From: Actinospineispora acaciae DSM 45401
Lineage (GTDB): Bacteria > Actinomycetota > Actinomycetes > Mycobacteriales > Pseudonocardiaceae
Reading direction: 5' to 3'
NCBI RefSeq assembly: GCF_000620785.1
Contig: NZ_JIAI01000001.1
Coordinates: 1,860,001 to 1,924,000 of the forward strand
Length of the DNA stretch: 64,000 bases
The first letter of the stretch is position 1. Each line of letters opens with the position of its first letter. Positions 32,251 through 39,917 of the stretch are shown piece after piece. The notes beneath the pieces are model-generated. The model saw only the letters and a program-made list of their open reading frames with translations. It was not told the DNA's origin and made no database searches. Position numbers and translations under genes: made by a program.

Positions 32251-33684
32251 TCAGTGCGGCACGGCGTCGAGCAGCTCGGTCGCGCGCACCGTCGGCGTGC
32301 TGGCGGCGAGGTAGCCGTCCGGGCGGACCAGCTGGGCGGAGGAGACCCGCTCGTGCCGGTGCACCAGCACGTTGCGGTCCCCGGCCGCCCGCCGCAGGCG
32401 CGCCACCTCCGCCTCGGGCACCGCGCCCGGGAGGACCAGCCGATACCGGGGCGTGCCGGCGACCGGCGGCAGCGTGATGCCGGCCCACGCGCCGGGCTTG
32501 CCGTCACCGGAGCCGTAGTTGACGGCCAGCCCGGAGAGCCCGAACGCGAGCCCTCGGCGCACCGGGGGCAGCCGGCCGAGCGTGCGCAGCGCCGCATTGC
32601 GCAGGGTGGTGCGCAGCGGGCCGCGCATCGTGGCGAGCGTGGTGAGCCGGTGGGTCTGGGCGACCACGCCCTCGGCGACCGGCCGGCGCTCGCTCTCGTA
32701 GGTGTCCAGCAGCGCGTCGTCGGCCCGGCCCCGGCAGCCGAGCGCGAGCTTCCAGGCCAGGTTGGCCGCGTCCTGGATACCGGTGTTCATGCCCTGGCCG
32801 CCGGCCGGGCTGTGCACGTGCGCCGCGTCGCCGGCCAGGAACACGCGGCCGCGCCGGTAGTGCGTGGCGATCCGGTGGCTGACCCTGAAGTTGGACGACC
32901 AGACCAGCTCGCGGACGGTCGCCGGCCTGGCCCGAGGCCCGCGCTGGTCCAGCAGCGCCTGCGGGTCGCTCACGCCGGTGCCGTGCAGCGGGCCGTCCAC
33001 GGTGGCCACGATGCGGTGCCGGCCGTGCGGCAGCGGCGCGACCACGGCCAGGCCGGCCGGGGAGAAGAACAGCTGCACCTCCTCGCGCGACAGCGCCCAG
33101 TCCATCCGCACGTCCGCGAGGTAGAACCCCTGGTCGTAGGTGCCGCCGGTGAACTCCACCCCGAGCAGGCCGCGCACCGCGCTGTGCGCCCCGTCCGCGC
33201 CCACCACGTACCGGGCGGACAGCCGCCGGGCCTGCCCCTCGGCGTCCGCGACCTCCAGCTCCACCGCGTCCTGGCCCTGCCGCAGGCCGACCAGCGTCAG
33301 CGGACGGCGCACCCGGCCGCCCAGCTCGCGCAGCCGCTCGTCCAGCACCGTCTCGGTGACGTCCTGCGGGCACATCAGCGTGTACGGGAAGTCGGTGGGC
33401 AGCGGGCGGAAGTCGACGGTGACCAGCCCGCGATCCCGGTCGCGCACGCCGAAGTACGGCACCCGCACGCCGCGCTCGACCAGCCGGTCGGCCACCCCCA
33501 GCTCGCGCAGCGCCTCCAGCGTGCGGGAGTGCACCACCGCCGCCTTGGACTGGACGCTTCGGCTCTCGGCGGCGTCCAGCACGACCGCGTCGATCCCGAA
33601 CTGGGCCAGCGCGACGGCCGCCGTCAGCCCCACCGGACCGGCGCCGACCACCGCGACCTCGACCGTGTCAGGCAGGTTGCTCAC
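32251..33684 (-). CDS. FAD-dependent aromatic monooxygenase (PheA/TfdB type)
   Basis: The 477-residue flavoprotein has the N-terminal dinucleotide motif VGAGPVGLTAAVAL, the middle GADGAHSAVR motif and FLAGDAAHVHSPAGGQGMNTG near residue 290. These define the group A flavin monooxygenases that hydroxylate phenols or polyketide aromatics with NAD(P)H and O2. The C-terminus is a thioredoxin-like domain. It is divergent from a PadR gene; the shared gap contains a repeated TGTTGGC motif also found upstream of the quinone oxidoreductase. Confidence 0.9.
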   Translation of the reverse strand: MSNLPDTVEVAVVGAGPVGLTAAVALAQFGIDAVVLDAAESRSVQSKAAVVHSRTLEALRELGVADRLVERGVRVPYFGVRDRDRGLVTVDFRPLPTDFPYTLMCPQDVTETVLDERLRELGGRVRRPLTLVGLRQGQDAVELEVADAEGQARRLSARYVVGADGAHSAVRGLLGVEFTGGTYDQGFYLADVRMDWALSREEVQLFFSPAGLAVVAPLPHGRHRIVATVDGPLHGTGVSDPQALLDQRGPRARPATVRELVWSSNFRVSHRIATHYRRGRVFLAGDAAHVHSPAGGQGMNTGIQDAANLAWKLALGCRGRADDALLDTYESERRPVAEGVVAQTHRLTTLATMRGPLRTTLRNAALRTLGRLPPVRRGLAFGLSGLAVNYGSGDGKPGAWAGITLPPVAGTPRYRLVLPGAVPEAEVARLRRAAGDRNVLVHRHERVSSAQLVRPDGYLAASTPTVRATELLDAVPH

Positions 33685-33702
33685 GGCGCCCTCCGAAACA
33701 AC

Positions 33703-33726
33703 TGTTGGCCTACGAGTGTTGGCTTA
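33703..33726. promoter_or_regulatory. TGTTGGCYTA direct repeats (candidate operator)
   Basis: TGTTGGCCTA (33703-33712) and TGTTGGCTTA (33717-33726) repeat with a 14-base period just upstream of the monooxygenase start. TGTTGGCCTACGAGTGT (33703-33719) matches 15 of 17 bases of a site upstream of the quinone oxidoreductase (35460-35444, minus strand). Confidence 0.55.
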
Positions 33727-33840
33727 GAACCTAGACAGGGCGACGACCCGCGTCAATACCGCACCGGCGACCTGGACGCCCTGGTCCGATAGGTATGGTG
33801 TTCAGTTCATAGAGAGCTAAACGCGAGCCGGAGGGATCGC

Positions 33841-34467
33841 ATGTCGCTGCGGCACGCCCTGCTGGCCGTGCTCACCGCCGAGCCGATGACCGGCTACGAC
33901 CTGGTCAAGCAGTTCGACGGGTCGGTCGCCTACGTGTGGAGCGCGCCCAACAGCCAGATCTACCCCGAGCTGCGCCGGATGGAGCGGGACGGGCTGCTGG
34001 ACGTCCGGGTGCTGCCGCGCGGCGACCGCGCGGAGAAGCGGATGTACGCGATCAACGACGCCGGGCTCGCCGAGCTGCACCGCTGGCTGCGGGACCCGAC
34101 GACCTACGCAGCCGAACGCGACCCGTACCGGCTGCGCGCCGCGCACTTCGAGTTCTCCACCTATGAGGACGCCAGGCAGCAGCTCACCGCCCACGTCCGC
34201 CACTTCACCAACGCGCTGAACAACTGGGAGCAGCTGCTGTCCGACGTGCGCAACCGCCGGGTCCCGCTGCTGCGCCGGCGGCTGGAGGAGCGCCCGGAGG
34301 CCGAGCACGAGGCGATCGTGGCGTTCCGGCTGTTCGCCTTCCAGGGCGAGGTGGACAAGGCGAAGTTCGAGATCGCCTGGGCCGAGCGGGGGCTCACGAT
34401 GATCGACGACCTGGAGCGGCGGAACGTCCCACTCTGGGGCGCGGGCGAGGCCGGCCAGGCCGGCTAG
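33841..34467 (+). CDS. PadR-family transcriptional regulator
   Basis: The 208-residue protein has a winged HTH of PadR type (MTGYDLVKQFDGSVAYVWSA, then YPELRRMERDGLL) and a C-terminal dimerisation helix domain. PadR proteins usually repress neighbouring detoxification or catabolic genes and are released by phenolic or drug ligands. It lies between two aromatic-metabolism genes with a shared upstream motif, so it is their likely regulator. Its stop and the stop of the convergent oxidoreductase share the palindrome CTAG. Confidence 0.9.
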   Translation: MSLRHALLAVLTAEPMTGYDLVKQFDGSVAYVWSAPNSQIYPELRRMERDGLLDVRVLPRGDRAEKRMYAINDAGLAELHRWLRDPTTYAAERDPYRLRAAHFEFSTYEDARQQLTAHVRHFTNALNNWEQLLSDVRNRRVPLLRRRLEERPEAEHEAIVAFRLFAFQGEVDKAKFEIAWAERGLTMIDDLERRNVPLWGAGEAGQAG

Positions 34468-35408
34468 GCTCCCACCAGTAGAACGATCTTTCCAGTGGTG
34501 CGGCCCTCGGCGCTGAGCCGATGCGCGGCGGCCGCCTCGGCCAGCGGGAACACCCGCTCGACGTGCACCCGGAGCAGCCCCTTGCGGACCAGGTCGGCCA
34601 ATGCCTCCAGGCCGGCGCCGTCCGGGTCGACCAGGTAGCTGACGGCGCGCACGCCACGCTCGTCGGCCCGCTCATGCAACCCGGGGGTCCAGGCGCCCTG
34701 CGCGCTGACCAGGATGCCGCCCGGTCGCAGGCAGCCCAGGTTGGCCACGCCCTGCTCGCCGCCGAACATCTGGATCACCACGTCCACCTCGCGGACGTGA
34801 CCGGCCAGGTCCGTCACGGTGTAGTCCACCGTCTCGTCCGCGCCCAGCTCACGCAGCAGCCCGTGCTTGGCCGACCGCGCGGCGCCGATCACGTGCGCGC
34901 CCCTGGCCTTGGCGATCTGCACGGCCAGGTGACCGACACCGCCAGCGGCCGCCGTCACCAGCACCCGCTGCCCCGCGCTCACCTGGGCCACCTCGACCAG
35001 CATCTGCCAGGCGGTGAGCCCGGCCAGCGGCAGCGCGGCCCCCTCGACCCAGCTCAGCTCGTCGGGCAGCCGCGCCAGGTGCCGGGCCGGGGCGGTGACG
35101 TACTCGGCGTAGCAGCCGGCCGCGTGCGGGAACCGGGGCATGCCGAACACCCGGTCCCCCGGGCGGAACCTGGCCACCCCGTACCCGACCTCGGTCACCG
35201 TCCCCGACACGTCCCAGCCGTTCACGAACGGCAGGCTCAGCACGCTGTTGTAGGCAAGGCCCCGGCGGGTGTAGACGTCCACCGGGTTCACCCCCGCCGC
35301 CGCGACCTCCACCCGCACCTCACCGAACACCGGCTCCGGCACGGGCACCTCGGTCGGCCGTATCACGGCTTCCGAGTCACCCCACTCGTGCTGGCTCATG
35401 GCGAGCAT
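34464..35408 (-). CDS. Zinc-independent NADP-dependent quinone oxidoreductase (MDR family)
   Basis: The 314-residue protein is a medium-chain dehydrogenase/reductase of the quinone oxidoreductase type: GroES-like N-terminus, AAAGGVGHLAVQIAKARGAHVIGAARS for NADP binding, and no catalytic zinc-site Cys-His set. It reduces quinones or enones. The upstream gap of 96 bases to the TetR stop contains two palindromic sites. Placement next to PadR and an FAD hydroxylase suggests a role with quinonoid products. Confidence 0.88.
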   Translation of the reverse strand: MLAMSQHEWGDSEAVIRPTEVPVPEPVFGEVRVEVAAAGVNPVDVYTRRGLAYNSVLSLPFVNGWDVSGTVTEVGYGVARFRPGDRVFGMPRFPHAAGCYAEYVTAPARHLARLPDELSWVEGAALPLAGLTAWQMLVEVAQVSAGQRVLVTAAAGGVGHLAVQIAKARGAHVIGAARSAKHGLLRELGADETVDYTVTDLAGHVREVDVVIQMFGGEQGVANLGCLRPGGILVSAQGAWTPGLHERADERGVRAVSYLVDPDGAGLEALADLVRKGLLRVHVERVFPLAEAAAAHRLSAEGRTTGKIVLLVGA

Positions 35409-35443
35409 GTGACCTCCCGTTCACGACGTGAGAACCAAGTCTT

Positions 35444-35460
35444 ACACCCGTTGGCCAACA
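35444..35460 (-). promoter_or_regulatory. TGTTGGCC-type operator upstream of the quinone oxidoreductase
   Basis: The minus strand reads TGTTGGCCAACGGGTGT. It contains the 10-base palindrome GTTGGCCAAC (35450-35459) and matches 15 of 17 bases of the site at 33703-33719 before the monooxygenase. Confidence 0.55.
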
Positions 35461-35468
35461 TATGATGG

Positions 35469-35487
35469 TGAACTGACGCACAGTTCA
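35469..35487. promoter_or_regulatory. Inverted repeat TGAACTG-N5-CAGTTCA
   Basis: Perfect 7-base arms with a 5-base spacer, upstream of the quinone oxidoreductase and downstream of the TetR stop. The half-site CAGTTCA recurs at 33803-33809 just before padR. It may be an operator; a terminator for tetR is less likely because no T-run follows. Confidence 0.45.
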
Positions 35488-35504
35488 ACGGGCGGTGACG
35501 ACGG

Positions 35505-36116
35505 TCAGGAACCGCCGTCCGGCCGCAGGCCGAGCGCGAGCAGCCTGGCCAGCCCCGCCGCGTCGATCCCCGGGTCGGGCTCGCCGTGGATCACCGCCCC
35601 CATGACCGCGGCGCTGACGATCAGGCGCCCCGCCATGACGTGCGGGGCCTGCGGCTCGGGGTGCCCGGTGGCGCGGGCGAGCCGTCGCGCCACCGAGGAG
35701 GTGCCCAGCTCCCGCAGCTCCTGGGCCTGCTGCCGGATCTCGGGGTGCGCGGCCAGCTCCTGAAACACGATCTTCCGCATGCGGCCGTAACGCCCCAGCC
35801 GGTCCTGGATGTCCCGCCACAGGTCCTCGACCTCGCCGATGAGCGCGTCCGCGCCGGCCGGGCCGCCGCGCCGGGACGCGTCGAGGTCGACGGCGAAGAC
35901 CGCCGCGTAGTCCCTGACCAGGGTCAGCAGCAGGCCCATCTTGGTCTTGAAGTGGTAGAAGATCAGCCCGTGCGGCACGCCGGCCGCCTCGGCGATCCGG
36001 GCGGTCGGGGTGCGGTCGAAACCGCGCTCGGCGAACAGCTCCTCGGCGGCGCGCAGGATCCTGTCACGAGCCGACGCCTCGGTGGCGGCCGGCTCGCTCG
36101 ACTCGTTCCGTGGCAC
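35505..36116 (-). CDS. TetR-family transcriptional regulator
   Basis: About 203 residues. The TetR HTH is RILRAAEELFAERGFDRTPT followed by ARIAEAAGVPHGLIFYHFKTK at about 18-60, then a ligand domain. GTG 36116 is chosen for GGGAGGA about 7 bases upstream; longer starts run through a low-complexity region. It lies between an SPW-repeat gene and the quinone oxidoreductase on the same strand. Its target may be the oxidoreductase or the aromatic hydroxylases. Confidence 0.88.
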   Translation of the reverse strand: MPRNESSEPAATEASARDRILRAAEELFAERGFDRTPTARIAEAAGVPHGLIFYHFKTKMGLLLTLVRDYAAVFAVDLDASRRGGPAGADALIGEVEDLWRDIQDRLGRYGRMRKIVFQELAAHPEIRQQAQELRELGTSSVARRLARATGHPEPQAPHVMAGRLIVSAAVMGAVIHGEPDPGIDAAGLARLLALGLRPDGGS

Positions 36117-36169
36117 CCGACGATCCTCCCGGTCAGCGTCCACCCGGGCACCCCCGGGGCATGGCCGAA

Positions 36170-36196
36170 GGGCCGGCGCCTGGTCGACGCCGGCCC
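36170..36196. terminator. Hairpin terminator candidate downstream of the SPW gene
   Basis: GGGCCGGCG (36170-36178) pairs with CGCCGGCCC (36188-36196) across a 9-base loop, 31 bases past the SPW stop on the minus strand. No T-tract follows, so it may be a weak actinobacterial-type terminator only. Confidence 0.4.
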
Positions 36197-36226
36197 CGTG
36201 GTGGACCGGATAATTCCGCCACGCGC

Positions 36227-36616
36227 TCAGATGTGCTCGCGCGTCGGGTAGGTCCGGCCCGCGCCGCTGGACGAACCGCCGCCCAGCCGCTTCACCGAGG
36301 GCAGCGCCGACAGCGCGAGCACCGCCACCACCGCACCGACCACGTAGGCGTTCCACGCGGCGCCGGTGAGGTGGGTGTACGACAGCACGAACGGCGCAAT
36401 CAGCAGCAGCACGCCCGCCGAGGCGAGCGTCCACTCGGCCGCCGCGCTGGCCGGCTGGGCCAGCGCCCAGATGGCGGTCAGCGCCACCACGGCGCCGAGC
36501 ACCTCGGCCGTCCAGATCGTCGAGCCGTTCTCGCTGTCGAGGGTGAACAGCGGGACGAACAACACGTACAGCCCGAGCAGCAGGTTGGTCCAGTCAAGCC
36601 AACGGGTCGCGCGCAT
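36227..36616 (-). CDS. SPW-repeat membrane protein
   Basis: The 129-residue protein has four membrane segments and two SPW-type repeats (RWLDWTNLLLGLYVLFVPL and the matching half from AEWTLASAGVLLLIAPFVL). Function is unknown in the family. ATG 36616 has an excellent GGAGGT upstream. The promoter region has TTGACT overlapping the palindrome at 36671-36690, with TACGGT 18 bases further on, so the TetR neighbour probably represses it. Confidence 0.82.
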   Translation of the reverse strand: MRATRWLDWTNLLLGLYVLFVPLFTLDSENGSTIWTAEVLGAVVALTAIWALAQPASAAAEWTLASAGVLLLIAPFVLSYTHLTGAAWNAYVVGAVVAVLALSALPSVKRLGGGSSSGAGRTYPTREHI

Positions 36617-36670
36617 CACTGACCTCCTTCTCACGATGCCCCGGGTCTCGGGACGCCCTCACCGTATGAG

Positions 36671-36690
36671 TTGACTGAGTACTCAGTCAA
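36671..36690. promoter_or_regulatory. 20-base perfect palindrome TTGACTGAGTACTCAGTCAA
   Basis: The site lies in the gap between the SPW gene (minus) and a TetR gene (plus). It covers the likely -35 (TTGACT) for the SPW direction. TGACTGAGTACTCAGTCA-like palindromes are common for TetR repressors, so the adjacent TetR (36781) is a good candidate binder. Confidence 0.6.
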
Positions 36691-36738
36691 TTGTGCGGTG
36701 AGTCACGTTGGCCGTCGCAACTGCCCTGGTAGCGTCGT

Positions 36739-36748
36739 ACCGTACGGT
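36739..36748. promoter_or_regulatory. Palindrome ACCGTACGGT upstream of tetR
   Basis: A perfect 10-base palindrome 33 bases before the TetR ATG, downstream of a TTGGCC-N16-TAGCGT promoter-like pair, therefore placed near the expected transcription start. It is a second candidate operator for autoregulation. Confidence 0.45.
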
Positions 36749-36780
36749 TCGGTTCGGCACTCAGACGATCAGGAGGCCCG

Positions 36781-37404
36781 ATGACGGAGCGCGACCGGCA
36801 GGACGTCAAGGTCCTGCAGATCCGGCAGGCGGCCAAGACGCTGTTCCTGAGGCACGGCTTCGAACGCGTCAGCACGGCCAGCCTCGCCAAGGAGGCCGGC
36901 GTCTCCAAGGAGACGCTGTACTCCCGCTACCCGAGCAAGGAAGCCGTGCTGGCGGACGTACTGGAACACCTCGTCTCCGCCGGGCGGGCCGACGCCGGCG
37001 CCGTCGAGTCCCTGCGCGACCGGGCCGACCTCGACGGCGCGCTGCGCCGGCTGGCCCGCGAGCTGAGCGACGAGCTGATGCAGCGCGAGTACATCGAGCT
37101 GGCGCGCATCGTCATCGCCGAGACCCCACGGCTTCCGCACGTGGGCGAGACCTTCCGGGCGTCGGTGCCGGGGCGGGCGTTCCGGGCCACCACCGAGCTG
37201 CTGCTGGCCGGGCAGCGGGCGGGGCTGGTCGCGGATGTCGACCCGACCGCGGCCGCCCGCATGTTCGTCGGCCCCCTGGTGGTGCACGCACTGCTGAACG
37301 TGCTGCTTGTCGCCCCGCGCGAGGGCGCGCCGCCGGCGCCGAGGATGGACGTCGACGCGCACGTGGACCTCTTCCTGACCGCGATCTCCCGGGAACGCTC
37401 ATGA
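36781..37404 (+). CDS. TetR-family transcriptional regulator of the downstream hydroxylase
   Basis: The 207-residue protein has a TetR HTH at about 10-60 (AKTLFLRHGFERVSTASLAK, then GVSKETLYSRYPSKEAVL) and a TetR C-terminal domain. The stop overlaps the start of an FAD monooxygenase by 4 bases (ATGA), so both form an operon. Two palindromes upstream are likely operators. ATG 36781 has AGGAGG upstream. Confidence 0.92.
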   Translation: MTERDRQDVKVLQIRQAAKTLFLRHGFERVSTASLAKEAGVSKETLYSRYPSKEAVLADVLEHLVSAGRADAGAVESLRDRADLDGALRRLARELSDELMQREYIELARIVIAETPRLPHVGETFRASVPGRAFRATTELLLAGQRAGLVADVDPTAAARMFVGPLVVHALLNVLLVAPREGAPPAPRMDVDAHVDLFLTAISRERS

Positions 37405-38867
37405 GCGCCCCGGTGCTGGTCGTCGGTGCCGGGCCGACCGGCCTGGCGATGGCCGTCGAGCTGGCCCGCCGGGGCGTCGCGGTGCGGGTCGTCGACGCCG
37501 CCGAGGCCCCGACCAGCGAGACCAGGGCGCTCGGCGTGCAGCCCAGGACGCTGGAGCTGTTCGAACGCCTCGGGCTCGCCGGCGCCGCCGTGGCCGACGG
37601 GGTGCCGGTCACCGAGTTCAGGCTGTTCAGCGAGGGCGTCCAGTTCCTGGACATGAGCCTGCGCGGGCTGGACACGCCGCACCCCTATCTGCTGATGCTG
37701 CCCCAGCCGAGGGTGGAGCGGCTGCTGGCCGCGCGGTTGGCGGAGCTCGGCGTGCGGGTGCAGCGGCCGGTGGAGCTGACGGGCTTCACCCAGCGGCCGG
37801 ACGAGGTCGAGGTCGAGCTTCGGCACGGCGACGGCGCGGTGGAGCGGGCGCGGGTGTCGTGGCTGGTCGGCTGCGACGGCGCGCACAGCGCGGTGCGACG
37901 CCGGCTGGGCGTGCCGTTCCTGGGCAGGCCGTTCGAGGAGAACTTCGCCGTCGCCGACGCGCGGATGGACTGGTCGCTGCCGCACGACGTCTTCCACTCG
38001 TTCCTCAACCGGGGCAGGTTCGTCGCCTACTTCCCGATGCCGGGCGGGCTGCACCGGATCACCATCGCCTACCGTCCCGGCTCGGCCCCCACCGGCGAGG
38101 TGACGCTCGACGAGCTTCAGGCCGCCGTCGACAGGTGCGCGCCGGCGGGCGCCCGCGTCGGGGACATCAGGGAGGCCGGGCGGTTCCGCATCCACCAGCG
38201 CAAGGTGGCGCGGCACTCGGTCGGCCGGGTGTTCCTCGCCGGCGACGCCGCGCATGTGCACTCGGTGGTCGGCGGGCAGGGCATGAACACCGGCATCCAG
38301 GACGCGTTCAACCTCGGCTGGAAGCTCGCCGCGGTCGCCAACGGCCGGGCGGGCGCCGGGCTGCTGGACAGCTACGCCAGCGAGCGCTCCCCCGTCGCGC
38401 ACCGGCTGGTGCGCGGCACCCGCCGGGCCACCCGGCTGACGCTGCTGCGCGCCCCGGTCGCCACGGCGGCCCGCCGCCACCTCGCGCCTCGGATCACCGC
38501 GCGACCGTTCGTGCGGCGCACCCTGTCCCGGGCGCTCACCCAGCTCGACGTGTCCTACCGCGACGGCACGGGCGGCAGCGACGGCCGCCGGCTCGCGGTC
38601 GGCGACCGGTTCCCCGAGATCGGGCCGCAGCACCCGGACAGGTTCACGCTGCTGGTGTTCGGCGCCGAGCCGCCCGGGCTGCGCGCCGTACTCGGTGACC
38701 GCACCGACCTGTTCGACATCCGGCCCGTGACGGTCCCGCGCGCCGGCGCCCGGATCGGCATCGCCGGGGACGGGCTGGTCCTGGTCCGCCCCGACGGGTA
38801 CCTCGCCCTGCTCGGCGGCGGTCTCGATGACCTGGCCGCCTACCTAACCAAGACGTTCGCCCGATGA
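37401..38867 (+). CDS. FAD-dependent aromatic monooxygenase (second)
   Basis: The 488-residue protein has VVGAGPTGLAMAVELARRG, GCDGAHSAVRRRLGVPF and FLAGDAAHVHSVVGGQGMNTG, so it is a second group A flavin hydroxylase related to the one at 32251-33684. The C-terminal thioredoxin-like domain is present. It follows its TetR gene with an ATGA overlap. The 3' end overlaps the convergent MBL hydrolase gene by 24 bases. The substrate is unknown; an aromatic acid or polyketide is typical. Confidence 0.92.
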   Translation: MSAPVLVVGAGPTGLAMAVELARRGVAVRVVDAAEAPTSETRALGVQPRTLELFERLGLAGAAVADGVPVTEFRLFSEGVQFLDMSLRGLDTPHPYLLMLPQPRVERLLAARLAELGVRVQRPVELTGFTQRPDEVEVELRHGDGAVERARVSWLVGCDGAHSAVRRRLGVPFLGRPFEENFAVADARMDWSLPHDVFHSFLNRGRFVAYFPMPGGLHRITIAYRPGSAPTGEVTLDELQAAVDRCAPAGARVGDIREAGRFRIHQRKVARHSVGRVFLAGDAAHVHSVVGGQGMNTGIQDAFNLGWKLAAVANGRAGAGLLDSYASERSPVAHRLVRGTRRATRLTLLRAPVATAARRHLAPRITARPFVRRTLSRALTQLDVSYRDGTGGSDGRRLAVGDRFPEIGPQHPDRFTLLVFGAEPPGLRAVLGDRTDLFDIRPVTVPRAGARIGIAGDGLVLVRPDGYLALLGGGLDDLAAYLTKTFAR

Positions 38868-39824
38868 GCCGATCTTGGTGAGGTAGCGGTAGGCCAGAAG
38901 GATGTTCAGCTCGTGCAGCGACTGCATCAGGGCGGGGAAACGGTCGGCGCCCGGGGTCTCCGGCGGCAGCCGCAGTGGGTCGCGCAGCGGGATCGCGCCG
39001 TAGAGGTCCTCCAGCGGCACGCCCTGGCGCAGCCGCTGGTCGACCCCGGCGGCCAGGTCTTCCAGGTAGGCGAGCATCCAGCTCACCGACGGTTCGGCGT
39101 CGCTGAGCGGGCCGTGGCCGGGGACGAACCTGTCCAGCTCCAAGGTGGCCTTCATGGCCCGGATCGAGCGCGTGTAGCCGATCGGGTCGCCGGCCAACAG
39201 CATGGGCGGCATGCCGGCGCGCCGCAGGAAGTTGCCGACCCAGGCCACCCGGGCGTCCGGCACGTGGACCAGCGTGTCCCCCGAGCCGTTGCCGCTGCCG
39301 AAGTGCCACAGGTGCACCACCCGCCCGCCCAGGTCGATCTCGCAGAACCTGTCGAACACCACGTCGGGCTCGCGCCAGGTGACGACCTCCTCCATGCCGG
39401 GGTCGCCGTACATGCTCTCCGAGCGCATCCGCTTCTCGGCCTCCAGGTCGGTCATGGCCGCCTTGTTCAGCCGGGAGGACACGACCGCCACGTCGTCGCC
39501 GAACGCGACGTTCCCGAACGTGTGGTCACCGTGGTACGTGGTGTTCGCCAGGTAGCGGATCGGGCGGTCGGTCAGCTCGCGCGCCACACCGAGCAGGTAA
39601 CGGCCCACCCCTGGCGTGATGCCCGCGTCGATCACCAGCGCCGCCCTGGTGCCGACGACCAGGCCGTTGTTGTCCTTCGGCAGTTGGTTCGCCATCAGCG
39701 CGTAGACGCCGTCCGCGAGCTCGTGCGGCAGCAGCCGCAGGCCCTTGGGGCTCAGGTTGGGCGCCATGAACCCCGGCTGCCGCTCGGTCGCCTCGGGAAC
39801 CACCGGTGCCGGCCAGCAGTGCAT
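38844..39824 (-). CDS. MBL-fold metallo-hydrolase
   Basis: The 326-residue protein has the MBL core: NNGLVVGTRAALVIDAGI, the zinc motif NTTYHGDHTFGN, a FGSGNGSGDTLVHV segment and a late PGHGPL. In TYHGDH the first His of the HxHxDH motif is Thr, so one zinc site may be altered, as in some related hydrolases. ATG 39824 has GGGAG about 8 bases upstream. It is divergent from the molybdenum hydroxylase operon over a palindromic promoter and may act on the same compound. Confidence 0.87.
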   Translation of the reverse strand: MHCWPAPVVPEATERQPGFMAPNLSPKGLRLLPHELADGVYALMANQLPKDNNGLVVGTRAALVIDAGITPGVGRYLLGVARELTDRPIRYLANTTYHGDHTFGNVAFGDDVAVVSSRLNKAAMTDLEAEKRMRSESMYGDPGMEEVVTWREPDVVFDRFCEIDLGGRVVHLWHFGSGNGSGDTLVHVPDARVAWVGNFLRRAGMPPMLLAGDPIGYTRSIRAMKATLELDRFVPGHGPLSDAEPSVSWMLAYLEDLAAGVDQRLRQGVPLEDLYGAIPLRDPLRLPPETPGADRFPALMQSLHELNILLAYRYLTKIGSSGERLG

Positions 39825-39840
39825 GTTCGTCTCCCGTCAT

Positions 39841-39870
39841 TTGACTATGGATGTAGCTATATTGATAGTC
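39841..39870 (+). promoter_or_regulatory. Promoter with GACTAT/ATAGTC inverted repeat
   Basis: TTGACT (39841-39846), 17 bases, then GATAGT (39864-39869) is a sigma-70-like promoter for the CoxS-like gene. GACTAT (39843-39848) and ATAGTC (39865-39870) form an inverted repeat that covers both elements, so a repressor bound here would block the promoter. The region is unusually AT-rich. Confidence 0.55.
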
Positions 39871-39917
39871 TTATCGTCGCGTCGGCGTCAACCGACGGTT
39901 CGCTGAGGAGGTTTCCG

